Assembly (NCBI RefSeq): GCF_001999965.1
Contig: NZ_CP019646.1
Location: 1 to 64,000 of the forward strand
DNA length: 64,000 bases
Origin: Limihaloglobus sulfuriphilus
GTDB lineage: Bacteria > Planctomycetota > Phycisphaerae > Sedimentisphaerales > Sedimentisphaeraceae
Direction of reading: 5' to 3'
The notes under the pieces are model-generated. The model had not been told where the DNA came from. It searched no databases and saw nothing but the letters and a program-made list of their open reading frames with translations. Below, one piece after another: positions 1-9,700 of this stretch (position 1 is the first letter of the stretch; each line of letters starts with the position of its first letter). The translations under genes and the position numbers were made by a program.

Positions 1-1323
1 ATGAGTCTGGAACAGGGCCTGTTAGTTATAACGGTGCCTAACCGGTTTGTAGGTGGCTGGATTGAGAAAAATTTCTCATCCCAAATCCTTTCCGCTCTGC
101 AGGAGGTTTCGATCGCGGATGGCTATAAGGTGCAAGTGGATAAGGCCCCGTCAACCATTGATGAGCCTTCACGCCCTGCGCCGGCAGCAACCGGGCGAAG
201 CAGCAGGATGGCTGTTTCGCCGGTTGCGGCTGGAACGAAAGTAAATGATACGTCTGCTTCTGTAAAGCGGGACAAATATAAATTCAGCCTTGAGAAATTT
301 GTAACCGGAAAATCTAATGAGCTTGCATACAAGGCCTCGGTCATGGCTGCAAGGTCAGAGGATAAAATATTTAATCCCTTGTTTATTCACGGCACGTACG
401 GCACCGGCAAGACTCATCTGCTCCAGGCTATCTGTAATGAGAGGCTGCGTTTAAACCCGAAAGCCAAATGCGTGTATATCTCGGCCGAGGAATTCACGAA
501 CAAGTATCTTGATGCGGTGTTACGTACAAAACGAGTTGACCAGTTCAGGAATAATTTCCGCAAGGTCGATATCCTCGCAATCGATGATATACATTTTCTG
601 GCTAATAAAGAATCGACGAAAGAAGAATTTCTTCACACTTTCAATTCTCTCGATCTGGCCAATAAACAGGTCATATTAGCATCTGACGCTCATCCAACAC
701 AGATTAACAAGCTCGCGGAAAACCTTATAAGCCGGTTTATATCGGGCATGGTTGTCAGGATTGAAAGCCCCGATTATGACACGCGTGTAAAAATATGCCG
801 CATAAAACTTGCAGACGGGGGGGTGGACATAACAGACGAAGCTGTTGAGTATCTCGCCGGTTCCATTACTAAAAGTGTGCGTGACCTTGAAGGGGCTGTC
901 TTAAAACTTCAGGCATACAGCGCGATATTCAGGAAAACAATAGATATCCAAACCGTATCTCACGTTCTTTGTGATCTTGTGCATCACAGGCGAACTGTTG
1001 TAAACGTCGATGAGATAATAAGCGACTCTGCGAACTTTTTCAGTCTTTCCGCCAATGACCTCCAGTCAAACCGCAAAGACCGCACAGCCAGCATGGCAAG
1101 GTCGATAGCCATGTATCTCTCGCGTGAGCTTACGGGGATGTCATACCCTGAAATCGGCAAGTCAATGGGCAACAAACATCACGCCACGGTTTTACAGGCG
1201 TGCCGCAAGGTAGAGGCTAAAGTAAAAAAGCGGGAAATTTTTAAATGGAAAAGCCCAAAAGGAATACATTCTGACTCACTTTCCGGGATTGTAGATACTA
1301 TCAGGCAATCCGTTGAGTCATGA
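1..1323 (+). CDS. dnaA: Chromosomal replication initiator DnaA (5' end probably incomplete)
   Basis: DnaA is the AAA+ ATPase that binds DnaA boxes and opens the origin. The protein (440 aa here) shows the end of domain I (VPNRFVGGWIEKNF, residues 13-26), a low-complexity linker, the AAA+ core with Walker A GTYGTGKT (131-138) and Walker B ILAIDDIHFL (191-200), a Ser-Arg-Phe arginine-finger segment, and the C-terminal DNA-binding domain with MGNKHHATVLQA (389-400). Other DnaA proteins have about 30 residues before the VPNRFV strand, and only 12 are present here. The true start therefore probably lies upstream of base 1, or the replicon numbering was simply begun at this ATG. The usual G-x-RDHTTV signature reads NKHHATV, without the Asp. 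No DnaA-box cluster is visible after the gene, so the origin is probably upstream and outside the window. Confidence 0.96.
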   Translation: MSLEQGLLVITVPNRFVGGWIEKNFSSQILSALQEVSIADGYKVQVDKAPSTIDEPSRPAPAATGRSSRMAVSPVAAGTKVNDTSASVKRDKYKFSLEKFVTGKSNELAYKASVMAARSEDKIFNPLFIHGTYGTGKTHLLQAICNERLRLNPKAKCVYISAEEFTNKYLDAVLRTKRVDQFRNNFRKVDILAIDDIHFLANKESTKEEFLHTFNSLDLANKQVILASDAHPTQINKLAENLISRFISGMVVRIESPDYDTRVKICRIKLADGGVDITDEAVEYLAGSITKSVRDLEGAVLKLQAYSAIFRKTIDIQTVSHVLCDLVHHRRTVVNVDEIISDSANFFSLSANDLQSNRKDRTASMARSIAMYLSRELTGMSYPEIGKSMGNKHHATVLQACRKVEAKVKKREIFKWKSPKGIHSDSLSGIVDTIRQSVES

Positions 1324-1372
1324 AGCGTGCGATTTAGTTTAGATACATTTAGAAACAGAAGGATAAACCACT

Positions 1373-1954
1373 ATGAACAAAACAATTAACACTCGTGAGA
1401 TACAGGCGGATACAGACCCGATTTTCCCGTCGAGGTGGTCGCCGAGGTCCTTTTCAGACAAAGCAGTAGATAGTAAACTCATCGAAGGCCTTTTTGAAGC
1501 GGCAAGGTGGGCAACATCCTGTTATAATGATCAGCCCTGGAGATTTGTTTACGCGGTTGATCAGCCGCACAGGCAGAAGTACGCCGAGGCTCTCGTTGAG
1601 CAAAACAGAGTCTGGGCGGCCAAGGCACCGGTAATTGGTTTTGTTCTGTGTACGAAAAACTTCAGCCAGACCGGTAAACCCAACCGCCACGCGGCCTTCG
1701 ATGCCGGCTCGGCGTGGATGTCGCTGGCGCTGCAGGCTCACCTCTCAGGCCTCTATGCCCACGGTATGGCAGGCTTTATCATGGACAAGGCCTATGAAGT
1801 TACCGGTGCGGACAGAGAAAAATATGACATTATGGCGGCCTTTGTTGTCGGTTATAAAGGTGATCCGGAGGACTTGCCCGAACAATACCGTGACATGGAA
1901 TCGCCCAATACACGCATAGATTTAAAAGAAATTATGTTTGAAAATCAGATTTAA
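1373..1954 (+). CDS. Nitroreductase family protein (FMN-dependent)
   Basis: A 193-aa protein of the nitroreductase/FMN oxidoreductase fold, of the kind that uses NAD(P)H to reduce nitro compounds or quinones; the substrate is unknown. Family features are the N-terminal RWSPRSFSDKAV segment (residues about 22-33), the EAARWATSCYNDQPWRFVY flavin-binding segment (about 42-60), and a late Gly-Met-Ala-Gly-Phe segment (about 132-136). The length is normal for the family. The ATG is preceded by AGAAGGA at a sensible distance (about 1359-1365). It lies 49 bp downstream of dnaA on the same strand, so co-transcription with dnaA is possible but not shown. It is predicted to be cytoplasmic, with no signal peptide. 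Confidence 0.9.
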   Translation: MNKTINTREIQADTDPIFPSRWSPRSFSDKAVDSKLIEGLFEAARWATSCYNDQPWRFVYAVDQPHRQKYAEALVEQNRVWAAKAPVIGFVLCTKNFSQTGKPNRHAAFDAGSAWMSLALQAHLSGLYAHGMAGFIMDKAYEVTGADREKYDIMAAFVVGYKGDPEDLPEQYRDMESPNTRIDLKEIMFENQI

Positions 1955-1998
1955 TTAAAAAACTCCGCATGTTCCGTGACTTTTAAGGAGTAGTTTAA

Positions 1999-3456
1999 AT
2001 GAACAGAAGAAATTTTTTAAAGTATGTCAGTATCGCCGGCGCATCACTTGGCTTATCCGGCTGTGCTGTAAAACAGTTCTCGTTTGGCCCCCGGCAGCGA
2101 AAACCCAATATCATTGTTATCTTTGCCGATGACCTCGGTTACGGCGATATTGGTCCCTACGGCCATCCGACTATCGCCACACCGAATCTGGACAGAATGG
2201 CTGAGCAGGGGCAGAAATGGACGAGCTTTTACGCCGCCGCACCGGTATGCTCCCCAAGCAGGTCGGCTCTGATGACAGGCCGCTACCCGATACGTCTGGG
2301 TACAGACGAGAGTGTTTTCTTTGAATGGTCGGCAGACGGACTTCCGACAGAAGAGGTAACAATCGCTCAAGCGTTGAAAAATGCCGGCTACGCTACCGGC
2401 TGTGTCGGCAAATGGCATCTTGGGCATCTGAGCAGATTTCTGCCGACAAACCGCGGCTTTGATGAGTATTACGGCATTCCCTATTCAAATGATATGCGTG
2501 TCGATCCGAATATGAAGGTCGCGAAAGATGTCAATTTCAGAGAGTCCGCGACGCTTGAAAAGATGCGGAATCCCGAAAACAGAAAGGGCGGCTGGGTCCC
2601 CTTGATGGAGGGTGAAGAAGTCGTTGAATATCCATGTGACCAGACCACTCTTACCGGCAGATATACCCAACGGTGTGTGGATTTTATCAAAAAGAACAGT
2701 GACAACCCTTTCTTTTTGTATATGGCGCATAGTTTTCCCCATGTTCCCCTGTTTGCCTCTGAAGAGTTTTCAGGCAAGAGCCGGCGGGGTCTTTATGGCG
2801 ATGTTGTCGAGGAGCTTGATGCTTCAGTCGGCAGGATTCTGGATACTCTGCATGAGCAAGAGCTTGAAAATGATACACTTGTGGTTTTCACCTCCGATAA
2901 CGGCCCATGGCTGAGCAAGTTTGAGCAGGGCGGCAGTGCAGGTCTGCTTCGCGGCGGCAAGGGGCAGACTTACGAAGGCGGCATGAGAGAGCCGGGGATA
3001 TTCTACTGGCCCGGGCGTATTGCCGCGGGAAGTGTGGTAATGGATATCGGCACGACAATGGATCTTTACAAAACATTCTGCTCGCTCGCGTGTGCGAAAA
3101 CCCCCGATGGCGTGCAGTTGGATTCGTTTGATCTTTCGCCGGCACTTTTCGGCTCCGGCAGCTCACCCCGAAAGACTTTCTTCTATTACCGTTACAGGGA
3201 AATTTACGCAGTCCGGCACGGTGAGTGGAAGCTGCACTTCATAACACAGGGTGCTTACCGCCAGGGTGAGCCCAAGACCGTTCATAACCCGCCGCTGCTC
3301 TACCATCTTGGCCATGACCCGAGCGAGAAATATAACGTCGCCAAGGATAACCCCGAAGTGGTAGAAGAGATAAAACAAATCGCCAAAGAGCATTCAGAGT
3401 CATTTGTTCCCGGCGAAAGCAGATACAAAAAAAGATTTGACTGGAAAGACAGCTGA
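1999..3456 (+). CDS. Sulfatase (arylsulfatase-type), Tat-exported lipoprotein
   Basis: A 485-aa type I sulfatase of the alkaline-phosphatase superfamily. The N-terminus has a twin-arginine motif (NRRNFLK) followed by a lipobox ending in Cys22, so it is probably a Tat-exported lipoprotein. Metal ligands are visible in FADDLGYGD (residues about 42-50) and FTSDNGPW (about 296-303). The C-x-P-S-R signature CSPSRSALMTG places the formylglycine precursor at Cys84, so activity requires maturation by an FGE or anSME enzyme that is not recognisable in this window. Planctomycete sulfatases of this type desulfate polysaccharides such as carrageenans, fucoidans or ulvans; the substrate here cannot be read from sequence. 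A GGAG ribosome-binding site precedes the ATG. Confidence 0.93.
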   Translation: MNRRNFLKYVSIAGASLGLSGCAVKQFSFGPRQRKPNIIVIFADDLGYGDIGPYGHPTIATPNLDRMAEQGQKWTSFYAAAPVCSPSRSALMTGRYPIRLGTDESVFFEWSADGLPTEEVTIAQALKNAGYATGCVGKWHLGHLSRFLPTNRGFDEYYGIPYSNDMRVDPNMKVAKDVNFRESATLEKMRNPENRKGGWVPLMEGEEVVEYPCDQTTLTGRYTQRCVDFIKKNSDNPFFLYMAHSFPHVPLFASEEFSGKSRRGLYGDVVEELDASVGRILDTLHEQELENDTLVVFTSDNGPWLSKFEQGGSAGLLRGGKGQTYEGGMREPGIFYWPGRIAAGSVVMDIGTTMDLYKTFCSLACAKTPDGVQLDSFDLSPALFGSGSSPRKTFFYYRYREIYAVRHGEWKLHFITQGAYRQGEPKTVHNPPLLYHLGHDPSEKYNVAKDNPEVVEEIKQIAKEHSESFVPGESRYKKRFDWKDS

Positions 3457-3529
3457 TTTTGATTCGGCAATGAGACCGGTTTTTCATAAAATGCTGGTGC
3501 CTGTTCGATTATAAATTACAATTAAACTC

Positions 3530-5884
3530 ATGGCGCAAAAAGATTTATTTGGTGAAATTGTACCCGCCGCAAGCGGGCCGGCCCGGCATGTTATCCGGGT
3601 TGTGTTTAATCAGGCACTGATGGGCACGTTTGATTACGGTGTACCCGATGAGCTCTGGCCGGTTTCTGCCGGAGGGCGTATCAGGGCGCCGTTTGGCAGG
3701 GGCAACAAACCCACCGAAGGCTTCTGCGTTGAAGTGCTCGAGGATGTTCAAAAGCCCGCCGAGAGGGGCTACAGGCTTAAATTCATAACTGATGTCATAG
3801 ACGATAAATCCCTGTTTACAAAAAGGATGCTGGAGCTGGGCATCTGGATAAGCGATTATTATTTCGCCCCCCCCGGCCAGACACTCGCCGCCATGATTCC
3901 CGCCGCGGTGAAAAAGGGGGCAGGAGTCGCCAAAATTGCCGTGATATACCTGTTGTGTCTGCCAAATCAGGTTGAGTCTATATTGTCAGAAGAGCTCAAG
4001 CGGGCAAAAAAACAGCAGGTGGTTTTCAGGCATCTTGTTGACAGCGGCGCATTTAGTGCTGATAAAGGTATCGAAAAGTCAGAGTTGAAAAAGGCGACGG
4101 GCTGTTCGGATTCAGTCATTAAATCCCTCCGGACTCAAGGCATTATCGGTATGGAAGCGGCGAGCGTTTTGAAATCTCTGCCGGTGATTCCAGATAATTA
4201 CGCACTCAAAACCTCAAAGAAAATTCAGCTTAACCGGCATCAGAAGTCGGCGTTGGAATACCTGGAAAACGAACTCACAGAGGCCCGCTTCGGTGTAAGC
4301 CTTCTGCACGGCGTTACAGACAGCGGCAAGACAGAAGTTTATATTCGCGCCATTGATAAGGCGGTTCAGCTGGGCAAACAGGCGATAATCCTGCTGCCGG
4401 AGATTGCCCTGACTTCCCAGACTATCCAGAGATTTAGTGAAAGATTTGAAAAAATCGCCGTTCTTCATTCCGGCCTGACCGCCTCACAGAGGAATTCCGA
4501 ATGGCAGAGAATCGTAAACGACGAGGCTGATGTTATCATTGGCGCGCGCTCAGCGGTCTTTGCGCCCGCCCAAAGGCTGGGTCTGATTGTTGTAGATGAA
4601 GAACACGAAGCAAGTTACAAACAGGATATGGTTCCCCGATATCACGGCCGTGATGTCGCGATAAAACGCTGCCAGCTGGAAAACGCCCACTGCCTGCTTG
4701 GCTCTGCCACGCCCTCGCTGGAGTCGATCTACAACGCCAGATACCGCAAGCACTATAAACTTCTTGAGCTGCCGGAGCGTGTCATGGAGCTGCCGATGCC
4801 GGCGATGGAATGTGTGGACATGTCATCAGGGGAGGATGCTTTCAGCGATGAGATTTTAAGCCGCAGGCTCAGAGATGCAATACGTGTGGCACTCCACAAT
4901 GGAGAGCAGGTGATTCTTCTGCTCAATCGGCGTGGTTACAGCGCATTTGTGTTCTGTCCGGACTGCAAAGAAGCGATCCGGTGCAAGAATTGCGATGTTA
5001 CGCTTACCTATCATAAACGCGGCGGAGAAAGGGCCGGCAGCGGAATCTTAAGCTCCTATAAGGCAGGCGGATATGCGATCTGTCACCATTGCGGCAGCAG
5101 GACGCTTGTTCCTGTTGCCTGTCCGTTGTGCGGAAAAAAACTTGTTCTCAAAGGGGCCGGTTCCCAGAAACTCGAGGAGGAGCTGAAAAACAAGTTCTCC
5201 GGAGCCAAAGTCGCCCGTATAGACAGCGACAGCATGGAATCGGCTGATTATTATCAAATGCTCGATGCGTTTTCACGCGGCGATATTGATATCCTCGCCG
5301 GGACACAGATGCTGGCAAAAGGCCTTCATTTCCCAAATGTTACGCTTGTGGGTGTCTTGAATTCTGATGCCGCACTGGCGATCCCCGATTTTCGCAGCGG
5401 CGAGAGGACGTTTCAGCTTCTAAGCCAGGTCGCCGGCAGGACCGGCCGCGGCGAAAAGCCCGGCAAGGTGATAATTCAAACAGTAAAGCCAAAACAAACG
5501 GTTATCCAGCTCGCTATGCAGGGTGACTACGAAGGTTTTGTGAACAGGGAATTTGAGATACGCAGGCAGTTGGCTCTGCCGCCTTTTACACGTATGGCGA
5601 TTGCCCGCCTCAGCGATAAGTCATTTCAGCTCTTGGAGACAGAAGCCGAAAGGCTCTTTGAGCTTCTCGGGGATATCAGCTTCCGGCTCGGGCTAAAGAT
5701 TACCATCTCCAAGCCGGTACCCTCAATTATCCCGCGGCTGCATTCTGTTTACCGTATGGATATCAGACTGGTTGGCGGCTCTGGCGAGGATATGCGCAAA
5801 CTGCTTAGAAATGCCATCTATGAAAAGACTTATAAGCAAAAAGTGAAAATTATTTACGATATTGATCCAATTTCCATGTTATAA
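3530..5884 (+). CDS. priA: Primosomal protein N' (replication restart helicase PriA)
   Basis: PriA is a 3'-5' superfamily-2 helicase that reloads the replisome at collapsed forks. The 784-aa protein has the N-terminal 3'BD region (VVFNQALMGTFDYGVP), Walker A GVTDSGKT (261-268), DEEH (356-359), and the two zinc sites built from CPDC, CKNC, CHHC and CPLC pairs (about residues 480-540). The C-terminal half has QVAGRTGRG (helicase motif VI). Between the second and third Cys pairs there is an extra Gly/Ser-rich stretch of roughly 18 residues that most PriA proteins lack, which partly explains the length (E. coli PriA is 732 aa). Walker A has Asp where most PriA have a second Gly. The next features are tRNA-Pro and a mobile-looking repeat element. 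Confidence 0.96.
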   Translation: MAQKDLFGEIVPAASGPARHVIRVVFNQALMGTFDYGVPDELWPVSAGGRIRAPFGRGNKPTEGFCVEVLEDVQKPAERGYRLKFITDVIDDKSLFTKRMLELGIWISDYYFAPPGQTLAAMIPAAVKKGAGVAKIAVIYLLCLPNQVESILSEELKRAKKQQVVFRHLVDSGAFSADKGIEKSELKKATGCSDSVIKSLRTQGIIGMEAASVLKSLPVIPDNYALKTSKKIQLNRHQKSALEYLENELTEARFGVSLLHGVTDSGKTEVYIRAIDKAVQLGKQAIILLPEIALTSQTIQRFSERFEKIAVLHSGLTASQRNSEWQRIVNDEADVIIGARSAVFAPAQRLGLIVVDEEHEASYKQDMVPRYHGRDVAIKRCQLENAHCLLGSATPSLESIYNARYRKHYKLLELPERVMELPMPAMECVDMSSGEDAFSDEILSRRLRDAIRVALHNGEQVILLLNRRGYSAFVFCPDCKEAIRCKNCDVTLTYHKRGGERAGSGILSSYKAGGYAICHHCGSRTLVPVACPLCGKKLVLKGAGSQKLEEELKNKFSGAKVARIDSDSMESADYYQMLDAFSRGDIDILAGTQMLAKGLHFPNVTLVGVLNSDAALAIPDFRSGERTFQLLSQVAGRTGRGEKPGKVIIQTVKPKQTVIQLAMQGDYEGFVNREFEIRRQLALPPFTRMAIARLSDKSFQLLETEAERLFELLGDISFRLGLKITISKPVPSIIPRLHSVYRMDIRLVGGSGEDMRKLLRNAIYEKTYKQKVKIIYDIDPISML

Positions 5885-5929
5885 CTTGCAATTATTCACA
5901 GATTTGATATATTTCTCCTCCTATACTTA

Positions 5930-6004
5930 CGGGGTGTAGCTCAGCTTGGCTAGAGCGCTACGTTCGGGACGTAGAGGTCGGAGGTTCAAATCCTCTCACC
6001 CCGA
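5930..6004 (+). tRNA. tRNA-Pro (anticodon CGG)
   Basis: A complete cloverleaf can be drawn. The acceptor stem pairs CGGGGTG (5930-5936) with CACCCCG (5997-6003), including the C1-G72 pair typical of bacterial tRNA-Pro. The D-arm is GCTC/GAGC. The anticodon stem is CTACG/CGTAG with loop TTCGGGA, giving anticodon CGG. The T-arm is GGAGG/CCTCT around loop TTCAAAT, with one G-T closing pair. The discriminator is A (6004). CCA is not encoded, so it must be added by CCA-transferase. It lies 45 bp after priA. Confidence 0.95.
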
Positions 6005-6027
6005 TTTTTCCGCCAAAGGCGGAAAAA
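6005..6027 (+). terminator. Hairpin abutting tRNA-Pro, possible terminator
   Basis: A perfect 10-bp inverted repeat, TTTTTCCGCC / GGCGGAAAAA with loop AAA, starts on the base after the tRNA discriminator. As RNA it forms a stable stem, but no separate U-run follows the 3' arm on the plus strand. It may act as a tRNA 3' processing or termination element, or be the outer edge of the downstream repeat element; the last five A residues are shared with repeat copy A. Confidence 0.5.
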
Positions 6028-6146
6028 TAGAGAGTAGAGCGAAGAAAGGAGAGAGTAGATAACCTTGCAGGTCGCTCTTAAATCATGCCTGCACAAAACG
6101 AATAACGTTTTAGCTCTACTCGGTCACCTTTCTACTTTCTACTCTC
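6023..6146 (+). repeat. Structured direct repeat, copy A (left flank of four-helix gene)
   Basis: About 124 bp that recur at 6525-6648 with only two differences: C/T at 6094 versus 6596, and A/G at 6119 versus 6621. The unit has nested symmetry. The two ends are imperfect inverted versions of each other (GAGAGTAGA words on the left, TCTACTCTC words on the right). The interior holds TGCAGG...CCTGCA, and then AAAACG-AATA-CGTTTT. Such GAGTAGA-type words are frequent around free-standing four-helix-bundle (23S IVS) genes in many genomes (background knowledge). The repeat is placed directly after tRNA-Pro. Confidence 0.85.
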
Positions 6147-6179
6147 AAATTGAGTAAGATACGTAAAACAGGCTTTGAA

Positions 6180-6539
6180 ATGCCATTTGCCTTTGAAAAA
6201 TTACTGGTTTATCAAAAAGCAGTTGATTTCGCGGATACAGTTTGCAGTTTATCTAAGAACTTTCCTCGAGGTTATTATTTTCTTGTTGATCAAATTAACA
6301 GGGCTGCTTTGTCAATATCCGCTAATATAGCAGAAGGTAACGGGCGATTTACAAAAAGAGACCGGAATAACTTTTTCACAATCGCGCGAGGAAGTATCCA
6401 GGAATGCGTTCCGTTGCTTGAACTCGCTGCAAGGCAGGGGCTGATTGATGCTGATAAACATGAGGAGCTGAAATTTGAGCTTATTGAAATTGCTAAAATG
6501 CTTTCTGGTTTGATAGCCAGATGCAAAAATAGAGAGTAG
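6180..6539 (+). CDS. Four-helix bundle protein (23S rRNA intervening-sequence / S23 family)
   Basis: A small basic protein (119 aa from the ATG at 6180) of the four-helix-bundle family first found in 23S rRNA intervening sequences. Diagnostic segments are FEKLLVYQKAVDFAD at the start and LSISANIAEGNGR (about residues 40-52), with FFTIARGSIQE following. The molecular role of free-standing copies is unknown. A TTG at 6150 would add ten residues; I chose the ATG because family members normally begin just before the EKLxVYQKA segment. The last codons and stop lie inside repeat copy B, and the 5' end is continuous with copy A, so gene and repeats appear to be one element. No reverse transcriptase or template/variable repeat is nearby, so it is not acting here as a DGR Avd protein. 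Confidence 0.85.
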   Translation: MPFAFEKLLVYQKAVDFADTVCSLSKNFPRGYYFLVDQINRAALSISANIAEGNGRFTKRDRNNFFTIARGSIQECVPLLELAARQGLIDADKHEELKFELIEIAKMLSGLIARCKNRE

Positions 6540-6648
6540 AGCGAAGAAAGGAGAGAGTAGATAACCTTGCAGGTCGCTCTTAAATCATGCCTGCATAAAA
6601 CGAATAACGTTTTAGCTCTGCTCGGTCACCTTTCTACTTTCTACTCTC
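6525..6648 (+). repeat. Structured direct repeat, copy B (right flank of four-helix gene)
   Basis: Second copy of the 6023-6146 repeat, at a constant offset of 502 bp, about 98% identical by eye. It overlaps the 3' end of the four-helix-bundle gene and supplies its final codons. It is followed by a 17-bp extra stretch (TCTGCGCTTTACTCTCA-like) that duplicates the CTCTCA end, and then by a remnant of a second gene copy (6669-6761). Confidence 0.85.
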
Positions 6649-6668
6649 ATCTGCGCTTTACTCTCAAA

Positions 6669-6761
6669 TTGAGTAAAATGTGCAAAACCGGCTTTGAAAC
6701 GCCGCTTGCCTATGGAAAGTTATTATTTTTTTATAAATCTGTAATTTCCCGAAAACGTTAA
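6669..6761 (+). pseudogene. Remnant of a second four-helix bundle gene (5' end only)
   Basis: The 31 codons from TTG 6669 to TAA 6759-6761 resemble the start of the gene at 6180 and its upstream frame: KTGFETPLAYGKLLFFYKS against KTGFEMPFAFEKLLVYQKA. The similarity fades after about 25 codons, and the four-helix core, including the IAEGNGR segment, is missing. It sits after repeat copy B just as the intact gene sits after copy A. This suggests an old tandem arrangement of repeat-gene units in which the second gene was lost. Confidence 0.7.
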
Positions 6762-6787
6762 AATAATTATCTATACAAGGTTCCAAC

Positions 6788-9700
6788 ATGCTTGACCACA
6801 AAACAAGATTCACACTTGAAAAACTTACAGCAAAACTTGAGCTGTTAAAAGATAAATGCGAAACAAAGGCGATGCCTCTGGGGCCGGTTAAATATATTGA
6901 GCTCCCCGATGCCACAGCCGAGCCGATGATAGAGCCGGACTTCGATGATTCCTCATGGCAGACGTTAGAGGCGCCCTGTTACTGGGGCGGCTGGAGACGC
7001 AACTTCACTATGCGGGGCGTGTTTTCTATCCCTGCCGGCTGGTGCGGCGGCGGCTGCGCTGCTTTGAGTTTCGATTTCGGCAGCGAGCCTGATCTGGACT
7101 TTTGCCATCCGGAGATGCTTGTTCATATTGACGGCGAGCCGCTGGCCGCTGCTGATCGTTTCCACAGACTTTTATTCATACCGGATAAATACTGTGACGG
7201 AAAAGAGCATAGTCTTGCGATGAGCGGCTATACGGGTATGCTGGGTTTCAAGCGTGACGAAAACCATCAGAAGCTCTTCATGAAAAAGATGGATATCATT
7301 GAGTTCAACAGGCCGGCAGCAGAGTTCACGGCTTTGTCGCGAGCGGCTCTCGAGTCAGTACGCAGGCTCCCCGAGGACAGCCCCGCCCGGTCAAGGCTTT
7401 TAAACGTACTGGATAAATCGTTTACAAAGCTGGAGTTATCGCCTGTGCATACAGAAGGGTTTATGCCGAGCCTTGAGCAGGCCTCGAAGATGCTTAATGA
7501 CGGAATCCAGGCCTGCGGAGAGCCGATGGATGTTGATATCCACGCGATCGGCCATTCACATATCGATGTTGCGTGGCTCTGGCCCCTTGCCCAGACTCGC
7601 AATAAGTGCCGGAGGTCATTCAGTACCGTAATGGCGCTTATGGACGAGCACAGGGATTACGTCTTCACACAGAGCCAGCCCCAGCTGTATCAATACGTGC
7701 TTGAGGATTCTCCCCAGCTCTTTGAAAAGATACGCCAAAAGGTTAAGCAAGACCGCTGGGAGCCAATCGGCGGTATGTGGGTAGAGGCAGACTGCAATAT
7801 CTCCGGCGCGGAATCTCTGGCAAGGCAGTTTTTGCTTGGCCGCGGCTTTTTCGCCGAGCATTTTGGCCAAGACGCTGATTCGCCGATACTCTGGCTGCCG
7901 GATGTTTTCGGCTACAGTGCCAATCTGCCCCAGATAATCAAGTTGGCAGGCATGGAGTATTTCTTTACCATAAAGATTTCCTGGAACCAGTATAACAGTC
8001 TGCCCTATGACTCTTTCTGGTGGCAGGGGATTGACGGGACAAAGGTACTTGCTCATCTGGGCACTACCCGCGAAAGCTCGGACGAGCGGGAAGTAACCTA
8101 CAACAGCATGGCAACCCCCAACCAGTTTTATAATACCTGGGCGTTCTGCAAACAGAAGGAATTCCACACAGACCTGATGTGCTGTTACGGTTATGGTGAC
8201 GGCGGCGGCGGCCCGACCCGTGAGATGCTTGAAAACATTGAACACTGTAATAACATGCCCGGAATGCCCCGGGTGAAACATTCCAAAGCAATAGAGTTTT
8301 TTGACAGGCTCAAAGAAAAAAGCTCCGATAAACTTCCCATATGGAACGGTGAGCTGTATCTTGAGTACCACCGCGGCACATACACAACACAGGCGGCCAA
8401 TAAGAAAAACAACCGCCGCAGTGAATTCGGCCTCCACGATGCGGAATTTCTCTCGTCGCTGGCTTCTGTGCTGGATTCTGATTACAAATATCCGGCTGAC
8501 AGCTTTACCAGGGCCTGGCAGCTGGTTTGCCTCAATCAGTTCCATGATATTATACCCGGCTCAAGTATAGCTGAAGTTTATCGTGATTCCGACAGGGACT
8601 ACGCAGAGGTTGCCGATATCGTCGGCGAGACCTCCAGAGCCGCGATAGATGTTGTATGCTCGAAGTCACACGCTGATATTCTTCTCATCAATCCTGCCTC
8701 TGCCGCAAGAAATGACGCGGCTGTGATTGACGCGGCCATAGACGATAACCAGCATTTAGAGGACAGTTGCGGCAATCCCGTACTCTCTCAGAAAACAGAG
8801 AATGGTATGCTTATTGACTGCAAAGGCTTAAACGGCTTTGAGGTCAGGCGGCTAAGCATTGCCGGGGGGAGTCTGGACGCGGAAAATGTCTCTGTGACCG
8901 ATAGAACGCTGGAAAATAGTTTCGTGCGGGTATGCTTAAATGATGCCGGCGATATTGAAAGCATATACGACAAAAAGCATTGCAGGGAAATAATCCCCGA
9001 CGGCTGCATAGCCAACGAAATGCTGGCCTTCGAAGACCGGCCAATATCCTATGACGCATGGGATATCGAGATTTATTACCAGGACAAGGTTTATAAGGCC
9101 GAGCCCGCCGAATCAATAAGGGTTGTTGAAGAGGGGCCTTTGTGTTCAGCTATCGAGGTAAAACGCAGGATACTTGCAAGCACATACACCCAGAGAATAA
9201 GCCTTGGCGCTAATTCTGCCCAGATAGACATTTCAACAGACATTGACTGGCGTGAAAAAAAGACGCTTCTCAAAGCGGCGTTCCCCGTTGATATACTCAG
9301 CCCCGAGGCATCTTATGAAATCCAGTGGGGGCATGTAAAACGCTCCACGCATAAGAATACAAGCTGGGACTGGGCACGCTTTGAATCCTGTGCTCAGAAA
9401 TGGGTTGACCTCAGCGAGGATGATTACGGCGTCAGCCTGCTCAATGACTGCAAGTACGGCCATGATATACAGGATAACGTGATTCGCATAACTCTACTTC
9501 GCGGCTCTACAATGCCCGACGCCGATGCCGATAAAGGCCGCCACACATTCAAATACAGCATCCTGCCCCACGCCGGACGCGTCGGCATGGAAACGGTAAA
9601 TGCCGGTTATGCGGTTAATGACCCTGTAATCGCCGTCAGGAATGACTCCGCCGCGGCAGTTTCACAGGATATAAGCCCTCTCTTTAGTGTTGACAGAGAG

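Noticed and set aside
6023-6761. Diversity-generating retroelement (four-helix protein as Avd)
   Set aside because: No reverse transcriptase, template repeat or variable target gene is present. The repeats differ by two scattered transitions, not adenine-specific changes.
6567-6761. 64-codon plus-strand frame across repeat copy B
   Set aside because: Its first half is repeat sequence, and the same frame after copy A is not kept. Only the part from 6669 resembles the four-helix gene, which is reported as a remnant.
5885-6787. 23S rRNA fragment hosting the four-helix gene
   Set aside because: No rRNA-like sequence is visible around it; the flanks are tRNA-Pro and the direct repeats.
7616-8545. 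309-codon minus-strand frame inside the GH38 gene
   Set aside because: It is antisense to the conserved catalytic domain of the mannosidase and has no family features.
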